From contig JANJXV010000129.1 of NCBI GenBank assembly GCA_024803745.1, positions 1,798,001 to 1,862,000 on the forward strand: 64,000 nucleotides of DNA, in the 5' to 3' direction. This DNA comes from Megascapheus bottae. Taxonomy: Eukaryota; Chordata; Mammalia; Rodentia; Geomyidae. Each line of letters starts with the position of its first letter. Positions within the stretch are counted from its first letter, which is position 1. Position numbers and translations under genes: made by a program. The notes below the pieces were generated by a model that was not told the origin of the DNA, made no database searches, and worked only from the letters and a program-made list of their open reading frames with translations. Shown piece by piece: positions 60,195-64,000 of the stretch.

Positions 60195-60400
60195 TTTTTT
60201 TTGCCAGTACTGGGCTTAGACTCAGGACCTGAGCACGATCCTTGTTTTTGTTTTTGTTTATTCTTAAGGCGCATGTTCTAGCACATGTGCCACAGCACCA
60301 CTTTTATCTTTTTTTATCAATGTTGTGCTGAGGAAATGAACTTGGGTCTTCATTCATGCTCGGCAAGAACTCTTCCGCTAGGCTTAACTTATGGCCCCAG
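60195..60400 (-). repeat. ID-like dimeric SINE, minus strand
   Basis: 'ttttgccagtactgggctta', 'gtgccacagcaccactttta' and 'tcattcatgctcggcaagaa'. A (GTTTTT)n patch sits in the middle. Confidence 0.87.
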
Positions 60401-60494
60401 TGGGAAGGAAGTTTTCCATAAAATATGTAGGAAATATGTACACTAAGGAAAAGCCATCAAAAATAGAAGAAAAATTATATACTTAGATAACAAC

Positions 60495-60652
60495 ATGCCA
60501 GTATTATGGCAGATCTCTGTAATTCTAGCTTCAAGAGTGGCCTATTTGGACTGGGAGTTGGCTGGCTGAAGTAAAGTGCTATCCTTGAGCAAGCCCTAGG
60601 ATGTGCTCTGGCCATGAGTTGAAGCCATAGGACATGCAAAAAATAATAATTT
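60495..60652 (+). repeat. Hybrid SINE, plus strand, diverged
   Basis: 'catgccagtattatggcaga', 'tgtaattctagcttcaag', 'gtaaagtgctatccttgagc' and 'catgagttgaagccatagga'. Confidence 0.75.
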
Positions 60653-60654
60653 AA

Positions 60655-60890
60655 TGCCCGTGACTGGTGGCTCACCCTGGTAATCCTAGCTACCCTGGAG
60701 GATCGAGGTTCAAAGACGGCCCAGGCATAAAAATCTGTGAGAATCTTATTTCCAAGTAATCCAGAAAATTCAAAATGACAATGTGCCTCAAGTGGTAGAG
60801 CTCTTGCCTTGAGATGAAGAGCTTAAGGTAAACATCCAGGCCCAGAGTTCAAGCCCCATGAGTGAAAAAAAGAAAAAGAAAAAGAAAGCC
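60655..60890 (+). repeat. B1/ID-type hybrid SINE, plus strand
   Basis: 'cgtgactggtggctcaccct', 'gtaatcctagctaccctgga', 'gtgcctcaagtggtagagct' and 'cccagagttcaagccccatg', then a (GAAAAA)n tail. Confidence 0.9.
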
Positions 60891-60897
60891 CTTATCT

Positions 60898-61188
60898 AAG
60901 GCTGGAGTGCACACTAGTGGTAGTTTGCTTGCCTAGTATGCACAAAGCCCTGTGTTCAATTACTCTGTACCACTTACACCAAAAAAAAGCTGGAAATGAT
61001 CTCAGAAGGTTGGGTTCTGAGGATCACAGTTCAAAGCCAGGCCAGACACTAAAGTGCATGAAACTGTTTCTTCCACTTAAGCACCAGAAAACCAGAAGTG
61101 ACACTGTGGCTCAAGGTGTTTAAGGTTGTAGCCTTGAGCTGAAGAGCCCAGGGACACTGCCCAGGTGCACAATTAAAGTCTTACAACC

Positions 61189-61191
<3 letters not shown>
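60898..61191 (+). repeat. ID-like SINE followed by a hybrid SINE (head partly missing), plus strand
   Basis: 60898-60990 is the first ID-like module ('actagtggtagtttgcttgc', 'gtgttcaattactctgtacc'). 60991-61191 is a hybrid SINE lacking its extreme 5' end ('gaggatcacagttcaaagcc', 'gtgacactgtggctcaaggt'). Confidence 0.85.
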
Positions 61192-61286
<95 letters not shown>

Positions 61287-61352
61287 CAGAGAGACAGAGA
61301 GACAGACAGGCAGGCAGACAGAGACAGACAGACAGAGAGACAGAGACAGAGA
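61192..61352. repeat. (GA)n with GACA/GACAGGCA variants
   Basis: About 55 bp of pure GA, then GACAGA and CAGGCAGACA variants. It sits at the 3' end of a SINE, as at 48648 and 44877. Confidence 0.96.
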
Positions 61353-61359
61353 CATCAAA

Positions 61360-61590
61360 CAGTCAGGCACTGCTGGCTGAAGCGTGTAATTCTATCTACT
61401 ATGGAGGCTGAGATTGGAGGATCTTGGTTCAAAGCCCAAAGCCAGCCTGGACACATATGTTTGTGAGACTTACATCACCAATTAACTACCAGAAACCAAA
61501 AATGGAGCTGTAGAGGAAGAGCGCTAGCCTTGAGCTGAAGAGGTCAGGGACAGTCCAGGCCCAAAGTCCAAGCAACATGACGAATCAATA
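61360..61590 (+). repeat. B1/ID-type hybrid SINE, plus strand
   Basis: 'cagtcaggcactgctggctg', 'tatggaggctgagattggag', 'acatcaccaattaactacca' and 'gagcgctagccttgagctga'. Confidence 0.9.
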
Positions 61591-61634
61591 ATAAAACAAA
61601 GAAGATAGCTAATAGTAATGATGAATAATTTTGG

Positions 61635-61912
61635 GCTGGGAGTTTGGCCTAGTGGTAGAGTGCTTGCCTAGCATGCACGAAGACCTGGGTTCAATTCCTC
61701 AATATCACATACATAGAAAAATGCTGGAAGTGGTGCTGAGGCTGAAGTGGTAGAGCCCTAGCCTTGAGAAAATATAAGGACAGTGCTCAGTCCCTGAGTT
61801 CAAGCCCAGGACTGGCCAAATCAAAAGTAGTAGAGCACTGGCATTGAACTGAAGATCTGAGGAACAGCCCAGGCACAGAGTTCAAGCACCGCAAACAACA
61901 ACAACAAAATCT
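61635..61912 (+). repeat. ID-like dimeric SINE with an attached extra tRNA-like tail, plus strand
   Basis: 61635-61820 is a well preserved dimer ('cctagtggtagagtgcttgc', 'gacctgggttcaattcctca', 'ctgagttcaagcccaggact'). 61826-61912 repeats a hybrid-type tail ('gtagagcactggcattgaac', 'cagagttcaagcacc') and ends in (CAA)n. Confidence 0.88.
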
Positions 61913-62265
61913 ATGAAATGGCAGTGGTGGTTTTAAGCTAAGCAAACATAGAGTAGAAATTGGTAAAATACATACTTGTGTGTAAGCAAAATAGCCAGAC
62001 TTATGCATTAGAACAGGATAGCAACTTGAAAAAAAATTTTGTTTTCCATCTCACTAGGTCCTGTCCCTTAATTTATTCAAGTAAGTAAAATGCTGGGTTT
62101 TATAATCATTCCTCTGAATATTAGAAAATCATAATATCTCTCATTAACCAACAAAGACCAGGAACTGGGGCTTCGTTGAAATGGCAGAGTATCAAGCAAG
62201 AGAAGAAAAAATTGAAGTAAGAACTTGAAGTTCTTGATCCAGAACCTGCATAGTAACAGAGCAGC
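61913..62265. other. Unassigned DNA
   Basis: AT-rich, with no recognisable gene. A SINE tail fragment may be present near 62140-62250. Confidence 0.45.
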
Positions 62266-62267
62266 AG

Positions 62268-62490
62268 CCTGGTGATGGTACCTCACACCTATAATCTTAG
62301 CTACTCAGGAGGCTAAGATCTGAGAATCAAAGTTTAAAGCCAGCCAAAGTACCCAGTTAACTGCCAGAAAAACCAGAAGTGGCACTGTGGCTCACAGATT
62401 AAAGCACTAGCCTTGAGCTGAAGAGCTCAGGGACAGTGCCCAGGCCCAGAGTTCAAGCCCCACAATTGACAAAAATCAAACAAGCAAACA
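62268..62490 (+). repeat. B1/ID-type hybrid SINE, plus strand
   Basis: 'gcctggtgatggtacctcac', 'cttagctactcaggaggcta', 'gtggcactgtggctcacaga' and 'cagagttcaagccccacaat'. Confidence 0.9.
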
Positions 62491-62888
62491 AAACTCACAA
62501 AGAAGCCTGCAGACCACAGTGGTTCTGCTGAGTCTCTTCTCTATGGGGATCAGGAAACATTTCACTTTTTCTGTCTCTTCCCATCTCAACATTCATACTA
62601 AAATAAGACTGTGTTGAAAGTTTCAATTTATAAAAAAGTTTTTCATGAAGCACCCTGAAATATTCATCGCTTATATCTCAATTGAAGATAGTTGATTTGG
62701 GGCTGCATTGGTAGAGTGCTAGCCTTGAGCAGAAAAGGTCAGGGATAGAGCTGAAGCACTCAGTTGAAGACCCTGTGCCAACACACAAAAGAAATTATGC
62801 ACTTTATACATATTTTCTAATTTCTTAATGAATTTTTCAGTCTGTATAAATATAGGGTACATTCCTTGTTACTTAAGTAAGATTGCTC
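62491..62888. other. AT-rich DNA with a short SINE tail fragment
   Basis: 62698-62790 holds a partial tRNA-like module ('ttggtagagtgctagccttg'). The rest is unassigned. Confidence 0.55.
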
Positions 62889-63235
62889 TTTTTTTTCTTT
62901 TTGCCAGTCCTACGGCTTGGACTCAGGGCCTAGACATTTTCATTGGACTCGCTTGCCCAAGGTGAGTGCTGTGCCTTTTGAAACACAGCGCCACTTCTAG
63001 CTTTTTTCTGAATATGCGGTACCGGTGAATAGAACCTAGGTCTTCATGCATTCTAGGTGAGCACTCTACCATTAGGCTACATTCCCAGGCAGTGAGATTC
63101 CTCTTACAGTCATTGTATGTTCACAGAGTTTGATCTCACACACTGTAGGGCCCTGGTTGGCATTGACCTGTGATCCTAAGCCCTGAGCCTCCTAAGTAGC
63201 TGAAATTAAGTTGTGAGCCAGCATGATGGCTTCCA
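62889..63235 (-). repeat. ID-like dimer and hybrid SINE head, minus strand
   Basis: 62889-63090 is the complement of a dimer ('tttttgccagtcctacggct', 'aacacagcgccacttctagc', 'gtgagcactctaccattagg'). 63091-63235 carries a degraded B1-head complement ('gagcctcctaagtagctgaa', 'gtgagccagcatga'). Confidence 0.82.
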
Positions 63236-63296
63236 TTCTTTTTTCTACAAAAATATATGTAGTTATCTAAAATATATCTATAGCTGAAAAAAATGA

Positions 63297-64000
63297 ATCT
63301 CTCCCAAACAAATCTTCAAAGAAACAACCATCCTATTAAAAGGTGGGCTAAAGACTTAAAAGAGTATTCTCTGAAGAAAAAATTAAAATGGGCTTTAGAC
63401 ACATGAAGAAATGCTCCATATCTCTAGCAATAAGGGAAATGAAAATCAAAACAACTTTGAGATTCCACCTGACTCCAGTCAGAATGGCCATTATCAAAAA
63501 ATCTAATAAGAGACACTGGTGGGGAAGTGACCAGGTGGGATCACACCTACACTGTTGGTGTGAGTGTAAACTCGTTCAACCACTAGGGAAAGCAGTGTGG
63601 TGGTTCCTCAAAAGACTGAACATAGAGCTCCCCTATGATCCAGCAAATCCACTACTTGGCATCTACCCATTTGTCCAGAAAAAAGGACATACTAAAGCCA
63701 CTACCACAATGATGCTCATTGCAGCACTATTTACCATAGCAAAGATATGAAACCAACCCAGATGCCACTCAGTAGATGACTGAATCAAGAAGATGTGGTA
63801 CTTATACACAATGGAATGCTATGCTGCCATCAGAAGGAATGACATCGCCCCATTTGTAAGGAAATGGAAAGACTTGGAAAAATTCATATTAAGTGAAGCA
63901 GCCAGACCCAAAGAAACATAAGCTCAATGGTTTCCCTCATTTGTAATAATTAGTTCACATCTAGGACTCTCCTAGCAGAGGATTACAATAACTCAAAAAC
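63297..64000 (+). mobile_element. L1 3' part (ORF2 C-terminus and start of 3' UTR), cut by the window end
   Basis: 5'-truncated start, then ORF2 from the HMKKCSISLAIREMKIKTTL region through the [15 protein letters not shown] and MLIAALFTIAKI segments. The frame closes at a TGA replacing Trp near 63750. From 63579 to the end it matches bases 1-422 with three substitutions. Together with the piece at the window start it defines one L1 insertion type that occurs on both sides of the window. Confidence 0.93.

Overview
This is mammalian nuclear DNA, almost certainly from a rodent. It holds LINE-1 (L1) sequence with coding similarity to L1 ORF1 and ORF2, about 30 copies of 7SL/B1-headed and tRNA-like SINEs, (CA)n, (GA)n and (GAAA)n tracts, and a KRAB zinc-finger locus with normal splice sites. 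The dimeric ID-like SINEs (tRNA-type B box, 'TGGTAGAGTGCTTGCCTAGCATGC' type head) and their fusion to a B1 head resemble those I associate with kangaroo rats and pocket mice (Geomyoidea). That assignment is an inference.

Layout. 1-1.8 kb: three L1 3' ends in a row, with a (CA)n tract. 1.8-4.97 kb: intergenic DNA with SINEs. 4.97-40.48 kb: one head-to-tail tandem array of a unit of about 7.43 kb. Each unit is an L1 on the + strand followed by a block of about 1.37 kb ('P block'). The P block is the inverted copy of the 5' part of a RalGDS-like pseudogene that also lies in this window (55.2-56.6 kb), including the same two SINE insertions. Six L1 copies (A-F; A lacks its 5' part, F its 3' part) and five P blocks (P1-P5) are present. 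The central three periods (about 11.9 to 34.2 kb) are nearly identical and share premature stops and frameshifts, so the array grew by DNA duplication, not by retrotransposition. 40.5-43.2 kb: SINE-rich spacer.

43.25-48.45 kb: a KRAB-C2H2 zinc-finger locus. The KRAB-A exon (127 nt) and KRAB-B exon have sound splice sites. The last exon has tandem stops before the zinc fingers and then a frame change into an eight-finger array, followed by decayed fingers. It is a pseudogene, or at most a KRAB-only gene. 48.5-55.2 kb: SINE/(GA)n, a 5'-inverted L1 fragment, and about 5 kb of unassigned DNA. 55.2-59.0 kb: RalGDS-like pseudogene with recognisable RasGEF N-terminal segments carrying stops and a frameshift. 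59.0-63.3 kb: dense SINEs and a long GA/GACA tract. 63.3-64.0 kb: an L1 3' fragment.

The last 422 bases match the first 422 at a constant offset of 63,578 with only three differences. The window therefore seems to span just over one unit of a large (about 63.6 kb) tandem segmental duplication carrying the zinc-finger locus, the L1/P array and the RalGDS-like pseudogene. No intact protein-coding gene, structural RNA gene or CRISPR array is supported here.
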